From the NCBI GenBank assembly GCA_002305545.1, contig DBRG01000019.1:1-64000 (forward strand): a DNA stretch of 64,000 nt. The letters are read 5' to 3'. The notes beneath the pieces are model-generated. The model saw only the letters and a program-made list of their open reading frames with translations. It was not told the origin of the DNA and did no database searches. The position numbers and the translations under genes are program-made. Below are positions 43,188 through 52,472 of this stretch, one piece after another (position 1 is the first letter of the stretch; each line of letters opens with the position of its first letter). This DNA is from Bacteroidales bacterium UBA1374 (GTDB lineage Bacteria; Bacteroidota; Bacteroidia; Bacteroidales; UBA932).

Positions 43188-43277
43188 AGTAAACTAAATT
43201 CAGGGATAAGTCTTGTTCAGTACATTAAATTCAGGAATAAGACCTTCAGCCAGTCAACTGAAACCAGGAATTTGCGA
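43188..43277 (+). repeat. Three degenerate direct repeats, about 32-base period
   Basis: Units begin at 43188, 43219 and 43252 with consensus AGTnAACTnAAnnCAGGnAT. The first two are most alike; the third is worn. Confidence 0.6.
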
Positions 43278-43320
43278 ATTTGCCAGGAAAGGAGGTTCCA
43301 CCTCCTTCTTGTCTGGCGGG

Positions 43321-43414
43321 CGTTGCTGCCACGAGCAAAGAGACCGCAGGCAGAATAAACAGCGAGAGCCTCGGCGTTCATAAAAGCTCCCGGTTCTTTG
43401 TTGTAGCAACCACC
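43321..43414. repeat. Constant-loop hairpin repeat, copy 2 (degenerate)
   Basis: Read on the minus strand, GGGAGC, a loop ending in GCCGAG and GCTCTC form the inner stem (plus 43364-43391). Imperfect outer arms (GTTGCTGCCACG...AAAGAG against CTTTGTTGTAGCAAC) extend it. It has the family layout but a shortened T run in the loop. Confidence 0.6.
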
Positions 43415-43445
43415 TTATAATTCGTGATAATTTACAAGAATAATG

Positions 43446-43453
43446 TACCTTTG
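43446..43453 (+). promoter_or_regulatory. Bacteroidota -7 promoter element for secA (TACCTTTG)
   Basis: Exact match, ending 26 bases before the secA ATG at 43480. Confidence 0.55.
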
Positions 43454-43479
43454 TTGGTTATAAGTACAAGATTTCAAAT

Positions 43480-46400
43480 ATGGCTTCATTAATTAATGTT
43501 ATAGGAAAGATCTTTGGTTCCAAGGCGGACAGGGACCTCAAACAATTGACCCCTTACCTTGAAAGGATCAAAAAAGAATACGACAGGATAGACAAACTGG
43601 ATCATGATGCGCTGCGTGCAGAAACGCAGAAAATCAGGCAAACTATCCAGGACCATATTGCCGAAGACGAAAAACAGAAATCAACGCTAAGGGAGCAGCT
43701 TGAAGATGTGGAGATTGAAGTGGAAAAGAAGGAAACCCTGGCTACCGAGGTGGATAAACTCACCAAAAGGATCGATGAAAAGATAGAAGAGGTACTGGAC
43801 CGCGTACTTCCCCAGGTCTTTGCCATAATGAAATCTACTGCAAGGCGCTTTTTCGAGAACCAGACACTGACCGTGACAGCTACCGACTTTGACAGGCAGC
43901 TTTCCACTACCAAAGACCATGTGGAAATCAAGGGAGACAAGGCCGTATGGCACAACTCCTGGATGGCCGGCGGGAACCGCATCACCTGGGACATGATCCA
44001 TTACGATGTTCAGCTCATAGGCGGGGTTGTGCTCCATAAGGGCAAGATTGCCGAGATGGCAACAGGAGAAGGAAAAACGCTGGTGGCCACACTCCCGGTT
44101 TTTCTGAATGCTTTAGCCGGCAAGGGAGTGCATGTGGTTACGGTTAACGATTACCTCTCAAGGCGTGACTCGGAGTGGATGGGACCCCTCTATGAATTTC
44201 ATGGGCTCCGGGTAGATTGCCTGGACAAGCACCAGCCCAACTCGGATGAGCGCCGTAAGTCCTATCGCGCCGATATTACCTTTGGAACCAATAATGAATT
44301 CGGCTTTGATTACCTGCGCGACAATATGGCCATAAACTCCGATGACCTGGTCCAGAGAAAGCACCATTATGCCATCGTGGACGAGGTTGACTCGGTCCTG
44401 GTTGACGATGCCCGTACCCCCCTGATCATCTCAGGGCCCGTTGCCAAGGGAGAAGACCAGCAATTTAATGAATTCAGGCCCATCGTGGAGAATCTTTACC
44501 AGGCCCAGAGGTCCCTGGTTCAGCAATACCTTGCCGATGCAAAAAAAATGATCCAGGACGGAGATGAGGAAAACGGAGGAAAGACCCTGCTCAAGGCATT
44601 CAAGGGACTCCCCAAATACAATCCGCTTATCAAATACCTGAGTGAGCCGGGAATCAAGCAGTTGCTGCAGAAGACAGAGAATTTCTACATGCAGGACAAC
44701 AACAAGCAGATGCACCTGATCACAGACGATCTGTACTTTATCATTGAAGAACAGCAAAAATCTGTGAACCTGACAGAAAAAGGCCATGATCTTATAGCCA
44801 GAAAAGTCAGCGAATCCAACTTCTTCATCCTGCCTGATATGGGCACCGAGATTTCTGAACTGGAAAAGAAAAACCTCTCTGCAGAAGAGAAAGCAGCGGC
44901 CAGGGATACCCTGTTAAATGAATATGCCATCAAATCTGAACGTGTTCATACAGTCAATCAATTGCTCAAAGCCTATGCAATGTTTGATAAGGATGTGGAA
45001 TACATCGTGGTGGACAACAAGATCAAAATCGTTGACGAGCAGACGGGCCGTATCCTGGAAGGAAGGCGTTACTCGGACGGCCTTCACCAGGCTATAGAAG
45101 CCAAGGAACGGGTAAAGGTAGAGGCTGCCACACAGACGTTTGCCACGATAACGCTCCAGAATTACTTCCGGATGTATCACAAGCTGGCCGGTATGACGGG
45201 AACGGCAGAAACAGAGGCAGGCGAGTTCTGGTCAATATACAAACTGGATGTGGTTGTTATACCGACTAACCGTCCTGTGATAAGAAAAGACGAAGAAGAC
45301 CTGATTTACAAGACAAAACGCGAGAAGTACAATGCGGTCATAGATAAAATTGACGAGTTGACAAAAGCCGGAAGGCCTGTGCTTGTGGGAACGACTTCTG
45401 TCGAGGTTTCCGAGTTGCTAAGCCGCATGTTGAAAATGCGTGGTGTAAAGCACAATGTCCTAAATGCCAAACAGCATGCACGGGAAGCCGAGATTGTTGC
45501 CGAAGCCGGAAGGGCTTCCTCGGTGACCATTGCGACCAACATGGCCGGAAGGGGTACGGATATCAAGCTCAGGGAAGGGGTTAGGGAAGCAGGTGGTCTG
45601 GCCATCGTGGGAACAGAACGCCATGACAGCCGCCGGGTGGACCGTCAGTTGCGCGGACGCGCCGGCCGCCAGGGGGACCCGGGTTCTTCCATCTTTTTTG
45701 TATCCCTGGAAGATGACCTGATGCGTCTCTTTGGCAGCGGAAGGATTGCAGCCATCGTGGACAAGATGGGTATGAAGGAAGGAGAGGTTCTGCAGCACTC
45801 CATGTTGTCGAGTTCCATAGAAAGGGCGCAGAAAAAAGTGGAAGAGAACAACTTCGGGATCCGGAAACGGCTGCTCGAATATGACGATGTAATGAATTCG
45901 CAGCGCGAAGTGATCTATACACGGCGTCGCAATGCGTTGTACGGTGAACGTGTAGATGTGGATGTGGCCAACATGATGTCCGATTTTGCAGAATCCTTCA
46001 TGCAGCGCATGGATGGAACAGACTATGAAGACCTCCGTTTTGAACTGATCCGGCAGATATCCATTGAACCGGGATTTGACCAGGAAATGTTCCGCAAGGC
46101 CACCGCCGCGGAAATGGCAGAATCACTGGCAGAGCAGATACAGTCTACTTACAGCCGCAGGGCAGATGCGCTGGTGGCCCAGGCCTGGCCCATTATAAAG
46201 AACATTTATCAGACGCAGCGCGCCACTTATGAGAACGTTGTGGTGCCGGTGAGTGACGGGAAACGTATCTACCAGGTTGTTGTGAACATACAGAAAGCCT
46301 ATGAAAGCAAGGGCAAGGAATTGATACGGGCCATTAACAAGACCATTAACCTGGTGGTGATCGATGAATTCTGGAAAGAGCACCTGCGCGATATGGACGA

Positions 46401-46758
46401 TCTGAAACAGTCTGTGCAGAACGCCACCTATGAACAAAAAGACCCTTTGCTGGTATACAAGTTTGAAAGCTTCAAACTTTTCAGCGAAATGCTCGAAAAA
46501 ATTGCCCGTGAAGTGTTATCTTTCCTCCTTAAGGCTCACATTCCGCTGCGCCAGGACCAGGACAGGCTGGACAAAGCCGGAAGCGAAAGAAAACGCACCG
46601 ATCTGAGCAACACCCAGACTTCGCGCCCTGATTTGTTGACACAATCGGCCGAGCCCCGCTCCAATGCCCCGGTCCATGTGGAGAAACAGGTGGGCAGGAA
46701 CGATCCGTGCCCCTGCGGGAGCGGTAAGAAATACAAACAATGTCACGGTAAAAACTAA
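43480..46758 (+). CDS. secA: Protein translocase motor SecA
   Basis: A 1092-residue ATPase that drives secretory proteins through SecYEG. Nucleotide-binding fold 1 has GEGKTLVATLP (about 192) and DEVDSVLVDDARTPL (about 305). The preprotein cross-linking and helical wing/scaffold domains follow, then motif NMAGRGTDIKL and the arginine finger region RQLRGRAGRQGDPG. The C-terminal zinc motif NDPCPCGSGKKYKQCHG binds SecB or ribosomes. Length is increased over E. coli by insertions (about 45-110, a charged helical stretch, and about 340-420), as in other Bacteroidota. Confidence 0.97.
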   Translation: MASLINVIGKIFGSKADRDLKQLTPYLERIKKEYDRIDKLDHDALRAETQKIRQTIQDHIAEDEKQKSTLREQLEDVEIEVEKKETLATEVDKLTKRIDEKIEEVLDRVLPQVFAIMKSTARRFFENQTLTVTATDFDRQLSTTKDHVEIKGDKAVWHNSWMAGGNRITWDMIHYDVQLIGGVVLHKGKIAEMATGEGKTLVATLPVFLNALAGKGVHVVTVNDYLSRRDSEWMGPLYEFHGLRVDCLDKHQPNSDERRKSYRADITFGTNNEFGFDYLRDNMAINSDDLVQRKHHYAIVDEVDSVLVDDARTPLIISGPVAKGEDQQFNEFRPIVENLYQAQRSLVQQYLADAKKMIQDGDEENGGKTLLKAFKGLPKYNPLIKYLSEPGIKQLLQKTENFYMQDNNKQMHLITDDLYFIIEEQQKSVNLTEKGHDLIARKVSESNFFILPDMGTEISELEKKNLSAEEKAAARDTLLNEYAIKSERVHTVNQLLKAYAMFDKDVEYIVVDNKIKIVDEQTGRILEGRRYSDGLHQAIEAKERVKVEAATQTFATITLQNYFRMYHKLAGMTGTAETEAGEFWSIYKLDVVVIPTNRPVIRKDEEDLIYKTKREKYNAVIDKIDELTKAGRPVLVGTTSVEVSELLSRMLKMRGVKHNVLNAKQHAREAEIVAEAGRASSVTIATNMAGRGTDIKLREGVREAGGLAIVGTERHDSRRVDRQLRGRAGRQGDPGSSIFFVSLEDDLMRLFGSGRIAAIVDKMGMKEGEVLQHSMLSSSIERAQKKVEENNFGIRKRLLEYDDVMNSQREVIYTRRRNALYGERVDVDVANMMSDFAESFMQRMDGTDYEDLRFELIRQISIEPGFDQEMFRKATAAEMAESLAEQIQSTYSRRADALVAQAWPIIKNIYQTQRATYENVVVPVSDGKRIYQVVVNIQKAYESKGKELIRAINKTINLVVIDEFWKEHLRDMDDLKQSVQNATYEQKDPLLVYKFESFKLFSEMLEKIAREVLSFLLKAHIPLRQDQDRLDKAGSERKRTDLSNTQTSRPDLLTQSAEPRSNAPVHVEKQVGRNDPCPCGSGKKYKQCHGKN

Positions 46759-46776
46759 TCATTCCATTATTTGTCT

Positions 46777-48153
46777 ATGTCATACGATTTGATAATCATT
46801 GGTTCCGGTCCTGCAGGCTATACGGCGGCAGTCCGTGCTTCCCAGTTGGGATTCAGAACAGCGGTTGTTGAAAGAGGTCCCCTGGGAGGTGTCTGTCTTA
46901 ACTGGGGATGTATCCCCACCAAGGCCCTGCTCAAAAGCGTTGAGGTACTGATTTTTTCAAAAAATGCTCAAACCTACGGGGTAAAGCTTTCCGGAGGGGT
47001 GGAACCCGATCTGGCTGCCATTGTCTCCAGGAGCCGGGAAGTCTCGGCCCAGATGTCCAGGGGTATAGAATACCTTTTTAATAAGTACAAAATTGAAGTT
47101 ATTCACGGGCGGGGGCACATAGAAGGCCCCGGAAAGGTTTCCGTGGGAGACAAAATATTGGAGACAAAAAGGATATTGATCGCAACCGGTTCAAAACCAA
47201 ATTCACTTCCCGGAGCGTCCATAGACGGGAAAAGGATCATAGCTTACCGCCAGGCAATGGTGCCTGAAACCATCCCCGGGAGCATGGCCGTGATAGGCTC
47301 CGGAGCGATAGGCACCGAACTGGCCTATTTTTATCATTCCCTGGGAACAAAAGTGACGCTTATTGAATATATGGACCAGCTCGTCCCAACAGAAGATGCA
47401 GATGTTGCAGCACAGCTGAGCCGCTCTTTCCGTAAGGCCGGAATCAGGGTCATGACATCGGCCGGGGTTAAGTCTGCCGAAAAATTTGCAAAAGGATGCT
47501 GTCTGGAAGTGGAAACAAAAAAAGGAACCGAATACATAGAAGCCGATGTGGTTCTGTCGGCTGCGGGGGTGGTCCCAAACACCTCAAATATGGGACTGGA
47601 GGAAGCAGGGGTCAGGATGGTCCGTGGAAAAATTGTTGTGGATAAAGATTTTATGACTTCTGTTCCCGGAATTTATGCTGCAGGGGATGTTTTGCCCACA
47701 CCGGCGCTTGCACACCTGGCTTCTGCCGAAGCCCTTTGCTGTGTGGAACGCATGGCCGGAATGCAGGTTCCCGATGTGGATTACAGGAATATTCCGGGTT
47801 GCATTTATGCAACACCGGAAATTGCATCAGTAGGGTTGCGCGAAAAAGAAGCAAAAGAAAAGGGCATTGATGTCAGAATTGGAAAATTTCCTTTTACCGC
47901 ATCCGGGAAGGCAGCTACGGCCGGGGAGCGGGAAGGTTTTGTCAAACTCGTTTTTGATGCACTCGATAACCGCCTTTTAGGGGCCCATATCATAGGGGCC
48001 CACGCAACCGAGATGATAGGCGGACTGGTTGCCTGCATAGGAATGAAAATAAAAGACCATGACCTGGTCCGGACTGTTTTCCCTCATCCTACCATGAGTG
48101 AAGGCATCATGGAGGCTGCTGCCATCGCCTGCGGTCAATGTGTCAACATTTAA
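46777..48153 (+). CDS. lpdA: Dihydrolipoyl dehydrogenase (E3)
   Basis: A 458-residue FAD flavoprotein that reoxidises dihydrolipoyl groups of 2-oxoacid dehydrogenase or glycine-cleavage complexes with NAD+. FAD motif GSGPAG (9-14), redox disulfide GGVCLNWGC (C40, C45), NAD motif GSGAIG (about 176) and the C-terminal catalytic HPTMSE. No lipoyl domain is fused. The ATG at 46777 was preferred to a TTG two codons upstream. It lies 18 bases after secA and 12 before mgsA. No E1 or E2 genes are nearby. Confidence 0.93.
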   Translation: MSYDLIIIGSGPAGYTAAVRASQLGFRTAVVERGPLGGVCLNWGCIPTKALLKSVEVLIFSKNAQTYGVKLSGGVEPDLAAIVSRSREVSAQMSRGIEYLFNKYKIEVIHGRGHIEGPGKVSVGDKILETKRILIATGSKPNSLPGASIDGKRIIAYRQAMVPETIPGSMAVIGSGAIGTELAYFYHSLGTKVTLIEYMDQLVPTEDADVAAQLSRSFRKAGIRVMTSAGVKSAEKFAKGCCLEVETKKGTEYIEADVVLSAAGVVPNTSNMGLEEAGVRMVRGKIVVDKDFMTSVPGIYAAGDVLPTPALAHLASAEALCCVERMAGMQVPDVDYRNIPGCIYATPEIASVGLREKEAKEKGIDVRIGKFPFTASGKAATAGEREGFVKLVFDALDNRLLGAHIIGAHATEMIGGLVACIGMKIKDHDLVRTVFPHPTMSEGIMEAAAIACGQCVNI

Positions 48154-48165
48154 AAATTTTTTATC

Positions 48166-48597
48166 ATGTACAGAAAAAACCTGGCATTGGTCGCTCATGA
48201 CCATAAAAAGAAAGATCTTATAGAGTGGGTGCAATTCAACAAGGAACGTCTTTCCAGGCACAGGCTTGTATGTACGGGAACTACAGGCCGTATGGTGGAA
48301 GAGGCTACCGGGATAACGGTCACCGCTTTAAAATCCGGACCCCTGGGCGGGGATCAACAGATGGGAGCTCTTATAGCCGAAGGTAAGATCGACATGCTGA
48401 TTTTCTTCTGGGATCCCATGCAACCGCAGCCTCACGATGTGGATATCAAGGCATTGCTGCGCATATCCAGCTTGTATAATATCCCGACTGCCTGTAACAG
48501 GTCCACAGCCGACTTCCTGATATCTTCCACCCTGTTTGACAGTTCCTATATCCCCGCTCCGGAATCGTTTGATGATTACCTGACCAGGCCCTTGTAA
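48166..48597 (+). CDS. mgsA: Methylglyoxal synthase
   Basis: The 143-residue protein converts dihydroxyacetone phosphate to methylglyoxal and phosphate, a glycolytic overflow route. Conserved ALVAHDHKK (7-15), CTGTTG (about 36-41), SGPLGGDQQMG with the catalytic Asp (about 57-67), FFWDPM and HDVDIKALLR with the catalytic His. Full length. It is followed by the repeat cluster. Confidence 0.95.
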   Translation: MYRKNLALVAHDHKKKDLIEWVQFNKERLSRHRLVCTGTTGRMVEEATGITVTALKSGPLGGDQQMGALIAEGKIDMLIFFWDPMQPQPHDVDIKALLRISSLYNIPTACNRSTADFLISSTLFDSSYIPAPESFDDYLTRPL

Positions 48598-48937
48598 CCT
48601 GCAGTCACTGCACTGCATGACAAGGTAGCTTTTTTCTTTAAGCCGAGGCTTCCCTGCATTCAAAGCGCAATCGCTACACCATAAAGAACGGAGAGCTTTT
48701 TTGTTAAGCCGAGGCTCTCCGTTCTTTATGGAGCAACGACTTAGCCATTGATCAGTTTTCCTGCTCCTGGCCGTTGGATCGTTGCTGGTGAGCGGTCGCT
48801 GATACTACTAGATAAGGGAAGCCTCGGCTTAAGGAAAAAGCTTCCCGATCTTGTAGTATCAGCGACCGCAGCAGACAGCAGAAGCAAGGAGAAGCCTCGG
48901 CAATAAGAAAAAACTTCCCTTTCCTGTGGCGTCAGTG
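48598..48937. repeat. Repeat-dense intergenic island with constant-loop hairpin copies 3-6, no gene
   Basis: This 340-base gap between convergent genes carries four copies in both orientations. Copy 3 (about 48618-48655) has weak arms. Copy 4 (48679-48731) has a perfect 18-base stem (CCATAAAGAACGGAGAGC at 48679-48696). Copy 5 (48792-48869, inverted) has a perfect 17-base outer stem (48792-48808 with 48853-48869) and inner GGGAAGC/GCTTCCC. Copy 6 (about 48886-48923, inverted) is degenerate. Loops are TTTTTTCTTTAAGCCGAG, TTTTTTGTTAAGCCGAG and, in reverse, TTTTTCCTTAAGCCGAG. No open reading frame is credible here. Confidence 0.85.
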
Positions 48938-49909
48938 TTAGCGTTTTTCCCTTATGTGGTAATGATTTCGTTCAGAGGCATTACGCGAAACCAGTTCCCC
49001 GATGAAACCCGCCAGAAAAAGTTGCATCCCCAGGACAATTGCCACCAGGGACAAATAAAAGAGGGGTTGGTCCGTGACAGCGCGGAACGGCAGACTGTGG
49101 GACTGCCAGTAAAGCTTCTGGATTATAAGCCACAAGGCAATGATACCACCTGCCAGAAACATGAGGGATCCGAAAAGCCCGAAAATATGCATCGGCTTTT
49201 TCCCAAACCGCGCCAGGAACCACAAGGTAAGCAAATCAAGGTAACCATTTACAAAACGGCTTAGTCCGAATTTGCTCTTGCCGTATTTGCGCTTGGCATG
49301 CATAACGGGTTTTTCCCCAATCCGGGCAAAACCTGCCTCCTTTGCAAGGTAAGGAATGTAGCGGTGCATTTCCCCGTAAACCTCAATACTTTTGATCACT
49401 TCGCTGCGATAAGCCTTAAGCCCGCAGTTCATGTCGTGGAGCCGGATCCCGGTTACCAGCCTGGCGGTTGCGTTGTAGATGCGTGATGGGATGTTCTTGG
49501 TCAGGACAGCATCTTTGCGTTTCTTTTTCCACCCCGAGACCAGGTCGTAGGTTCCGTCGGCCACCATCCGGTAGAGGGCAGGAATTTCGGCAGGGTCATC
49601 CTGCAGGTCCGCATCCATAGTGATTACCACCTTTCCCGTCGCGGTACCGAAACCGCAATAAAGGGCTGCTGATTTCCCATAATTGCGGCGAAAACGGATG
49701 CCATGGATCCGGGAATCCCCGTCTGCCTGTTTTGCTATGAAATCCCAGGAACCGTCCGTGCTGCCGTCGTCTACGAAAATGATTTCATATTCCGGAAGGT
49801 GTTGAAGGTTGGTTTCCAGCGGCGAGCCGAGCACCGTTCTGATGCGGTCTAGAAGTTCGGGAAGCGATTCCCGTTCATTATACAAAGCGATAACTACCGA
49901 CAGGTCCAT
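48938..49909 (-). CDS. Family-2 glycosyltransferase with two C-terminal membrane segments (GtrB/ArnC-like)
   Basis: 323 residues. The N-terminal GT-A domain has VVIALYNERESLP (5-17), VDDGSTDGSW (about 45-54), DADLQDDP (about 99-106, metal-binding DxD) and SGWKKKRKD. Two membrane segments lie at about 235-265 and 280-310. The layout matches polyprenyl-phosphate glycosyltransferases that make undecaprenyl-phosphate-linked sugars for lipid A or O-antigen decoration. Sugar unknown. The DUF4199 gene lies 13 bases upstream. Confidence 0.88.
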   Translation of the reverse strand: MDLSVVIALYNERESLPELLDRIRTVLGSPLETNLQHLPEYEIIFVDDGSTDGSWDFIAKQADGDSRIHGIRFRRNYGKSAALYCGFGTATGKVVITMDADLQDDPAEIPALYRMVADGTYDLVSGWKKKRKDAVLTKNIPSRIYNATARLVTGIRLHDMNCGLKAYRSEVIKSIEVYGEMHRYIPYLAKEAGFARIGEKPVMHAKRKYGKSKFGLSRFVNGYLDLLTLWFLARFGKKPMHIFGLFGSLMFLAGGIIALWLIIQKLYWQSHSLPFRAVTDQPLFYLSLVAIVLGMQLFLAGFIGELVSRNASERNHYHIREKR

Positions 49910-49922
49910 GAAGGTGCTTTAT

Positions 49923-50438
49923 TTATTCAAAAGGCGTTGACGCAACTTTGTGCTTTGTCCCGTTAGCCAGCAGGGAAGACCAGAGCAGACCCAGGATGTT
50001 GAAGTAGATGAACTGGGATATTGTGATAATTACAGGCAAACGGGCTATGAATTTGTCTGTATTGAAATCTTCTTCATTAATACCGGCCTGTTCAAATCCA
50101 GATAGCAGGGCGTTGGTGATCTGGCCTGTAGTATCGGGAAACAGGAACATTACATGGAGATAGTAATAGGCGGCTGCAATTATGGAAGAACAAAACGAAA
50201 CAGCAAGTCCGAATTTGAAAGAGTCTGAATATGTATAGCTGTCTTTTCCCTTGCCAAAATCTTTCATGAAGTAGAAAAGCAGGCCCAGTGTACCGGCCAG
50301 TTTAACTATCCAGAATAAAATATTCATCCACCGCTCAGGTGTCAGTACCGATTGCAGTACCATAAAAAATACAGAAACCAGGGCGAGCAGGATTCCGTAG
50401 ATGGCGGCTTTGTTCCAAAAAGACTGATTCATGGACAT
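49923..50438 (-). CDS. DUF4199 family membrane protein
   Basis: 171 residues with four hydrophobic segments (about 10-30, 38-58, 75-97 and 140-160), matching the Bacteroidota DUF4199 layout, including the YSDSFKFGLAVSF segment. In this phylum it is often encoded next to a family-2 glycosyltransferase, as here. It may be a membrane partner of that enzyme. Function not established. Confidence 0.82.
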   Translation of the reverse strand: MSMNQSFWNKAAIYGILLALVSVFFMVLQSVLTPERWMNILFWIVKLAGTLGLLFYFMKDFGKGKDSYTYSDSFKFGLAVSFCSSIIAAAYYYLHVMFLFPDTTGQITNALLSGFEQAGINEEDFNTDKFIARLPVIITISQFIYFNILGLLWSSLLANGTKHKVASTPFE

Positions 50439-50486
50439 AAGGTTAAGGTTTGATTCACAAAGTAACCAATTTTTTTAAAAAATACC

Positions 50487-50494
50487 TAACTTTA
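50487..50494 (+). promoter_or_regulatory. Weak -7 promoter element for thrS operon (TAACTTTA)
   Basis: One mismatch to TAnnTTTG (final A), 31 bases before the thrS ATG, in an AT-rich gap between divergent genes. Confidence 0.35.
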
Positions 50495-50525
50495 CCGGTT
50501 GTTATAAAGTAGCACATTTCACTAA

Positions 50526-52469
50526 ATGCAGAATATGATTACAATCACTTTTCCCGACGGGAAAACAAAACAATATGAAAGCCGGGTTACAGGTTATCAG
50601 ATTGCAAAAGACATCAGCCCCGGGCTGGCGGCCGTCGTTCTGGGTATGAAAGTGGATGGAGTTTTGACAGACATTCGCGTCCCGCTCACAAAGGATGCCG
50701 CTGTACGTTTCCTTAAGTGGGAAGACGAAGAGGGGAAGCAGGTTTTCTGGCACTCTTCTTCACACCTGATGGCAGAAGCATTGGAGATTCTATACCCGGG
50801 GGTAAAATTTGGGATAGGACCGGCCATAGAAAATGGTTTTTATTACGACATTGATCTGGGAGGACGTCAGCTTACAGAAGCCGATCTGGAAACAGTTGAA
50901 CGCAAGATGCTGGAAATGGCAAAGACAGGTCAGGTATTTGAACGCAGGGAGGTAAGCAAGGATGAAGCCCTTAAGACGTACCAGGAAAAGGGAGATCCCT
51001 ATAAGTGTGAATTGATCAATGACCTGGAAGACGGTACAATAACATTTTATTCAAACGGTTCTTTTACAGACTTGTGCAGGGGACCCCACATTCCTGATAC
51101 TTCTGTCATCAAAGCTGTAAAACTTACCTCCATTGCAGGTGCCTATTGGAGGGGGGATGAGAAACGCCAGATGCTCACCAGGGTCTACGGGATCACTTTC
51201 CCAAAAAAATCCCTGTTGGAGGAATATCTGAAAATGCTTGAAGAAGCGAAAAAAAGAGACCACCGTAAACTGGGAAAGGAACTGGAGCTTTTCACTTTCT
51301 CACAAAGGGTTGGACAGGGACTTGCCCTGTGGTTGCCCAATGGGGCAGCCCTTAGGGAGCAGCTTGAAAATTTTTTGAAGGGCGTTCAGAAAGTACACGG
51401 CTACCAACAGGTCATCACACCGCATATCGGCCAGAAAGAGCTATATGTTACCAGCGGTCATTATGCCAAATACGGAGCCAGCAGTTTCAGACCTATAGAG
51501 ACACCGCAGGAGGGAGAAGAATTCATGCTCAAACCCATGAACTGTCCCCATCACTGCGAGATATACAAATCAAAGCCACACTCTTACAAAGACATGCCCG
51601 TACGCCTGGCTGAATTCGGAACCGTTTACCGCTATGAACAAAGTGGCGAGTTGCATGGTTTGACAAGGGTTCGTGGCTTTACTCAGGATGATGCCCATAT
51701 TTTCTGCAGGCCGGACCAGATCAAGGATGAGTTCTGCAAAGTGATTGATATAGTGTTGTATATATTCAAAACATTAAGTTTTACCGAGTTTACGGCACAG
51801 GTATCACTACGTGACAAGAACGACACTTCCAGGTACATAGGGTCGGATGAAAACTGGGAAAAAGCAGAAAAAGCCATTATAGAAGCTGCTTCGGAAAAGG
51901 GGCTTCAGACTCAGATTGTATATGGGGAAGCAGCATTCTATGGGCCAAAACTGGATTTTATGGTGCGTGACGCTATTGGAAGAAAATGGCAATTGGGTAC
52001 CATCCAGGTAGATTACAACCTGCCGGAACGTTTTGAACTCGAATATATTGGCGCAGATGATAGAAAACACAGACCGGTTATGATCCACCGGGCACCTTTT
52101 GGATCAATGGAACGCTTTGTCGCTGTCTTACTGGAACATACAGGCGGCAAATTCCCGCTTTGGCTGGCTCCGCAACAGGTGGTGGTCTTGCCGTTGAGTG
52201 AAAAATATAATGATTTTGCAAAAAAAGTTTGTGATTTCTTGAATAATTGCGAACTTCGCGCCTCGCTTGACGATCGTAACGAGACTGTAGGTAAGCGCAT
52301 AAGGGAGAATGAGTTGAAGCGGATTCCCTATCTGCTTGTGGTGGGAGAAAAGGAGGAAACCTCAGGAACGGTGTCGGTTCGCCGTCAGGGAGAAGGAGAT
52401 AAAGGAACCATGAAACCGGAAGCATTCGCTGATATGCTCCGGAAAGAGATAAAGGAATTGATTAACTAA
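50526..52469 (+). CDS. thrS: Threonine--tRNA ligase
   Basis: A 647-residue class II synthetase. TGS domain (about 5-65), editing domain with HSSSHLMAEAL (about 76) and the zinc/editing motif, catalytic core with motif 2 (FGTVYRYEQSGELHGLTRVRGFTQDDAHIFC, about 365-395) and Cys/His zinc ligands, motif 3 (HRAPFGSMERF) and a C-terminal anticodon domain. Its stop lies just before the infC region, giving the conserved thrS-infC-rpmI-rplT order. Confidence 0.96.
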   Translation: MQNMITITFPDGKTKQYESRVTGYQIAKDISPGLAAVVLGMKVDGVLTDIRVPLTKDAAVRFLKWEDEEGKQVFWHSSSHLMAEALEILYPGVKFGIGPAIENGFYYDIDLGGRQLTEADLETVERKMLEMAKTGQVFERREVSKDEALKTYQEKGDPYKCELINDLEDGTITFYSNGSFTDLCRGPHIPDTSVIKAVKLTSIAGAYWRGDEKRQMLTRVYGITFPKKSLLEEYLKMLEEAKKRDHRKLGKELELFTFSQRVGQGLALWLPNGAALREQLENFLKGVQKVHGYQQVITPHIGQKELYVTSGHYAKYGASSFRPIETPQEGEEFMLKPMNCPHHCEIYKSKPHSYKDMPVRLAEFGTVYRYEQSGELHGLTRVRGFTQDDAHIFCRPDQIKDEFCKVIDIVLYIFKTLSFTEFTAQVSLRDKNDTSRYIGSDENWEKAEKAIIEAASEKGLQTQIVYGEAAFYGPKLDFMVRDAIGRKWQLGTIQVDYNLPERFELEYIGADDRKHRPVMIHRAPFGSMERFVAVLLEHTGGKFPLWLAPQQVVVLPLSEKYNDFAKKVCDFLNNCELRASLDDRNETVGKRIRENELKRIPYLLVVGEKEETSGTVSVRRQGEGDKGTMKPEAFADMLRKEIKELIN

Positions 52470-52472
52470 TAC

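Larger units (their letters stand above)
42691..43445. other. Repeat-dense intergenic island, no gene
   Basis: This 755-base stretch between the ferredoxin terminator and the secA promoter has no credible open reading frame. It holds, in order: constant-loop repeat copy 1; a 20-base perfect palindrome at 42862-42881 (GCGCCAAAAG and its reverse complement); a GC-rich hairpin at 42889-42907; two inverted-repeat elements (42933-43031 and 43052-43150); three degenerate 26-base direct repeats (43188, 43219, 43252); a short hairpin AAGGAGGT/ACCTCCTT at 43289-43307; and constant-loop repeat copy 2. Confidence 0.8.

Noticed and set aside
43188..43277. Possible CRISPR array
   Set aside because: Only three units, repeats are degenerate, the intervals are 5-7 bases rather than spacers, and there are no cas genes in the window.
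43300..43310. Match to the 16S rRNA 3' end (CACCTCCTT)
   Set aside because: It is one arm of a short local hairpin (AAGGAGGT/ACCTCCTT) with no flanking rRNA sequence; coincidence is more likely.
48679..48731. Copy 4 of the hairpin family as a simple intrinsic terminator
   Set aside because: The T run is in the loop, not after the stem, and copies occur in both orientations, including far from gene ends.
48598..48937. Integron attC sites or cassette array
   Set aside because: Stems vary and a loop is constant, which recalls attC, but there is no integrase, no cassette gene between copies, and no core-site pattern of attC.
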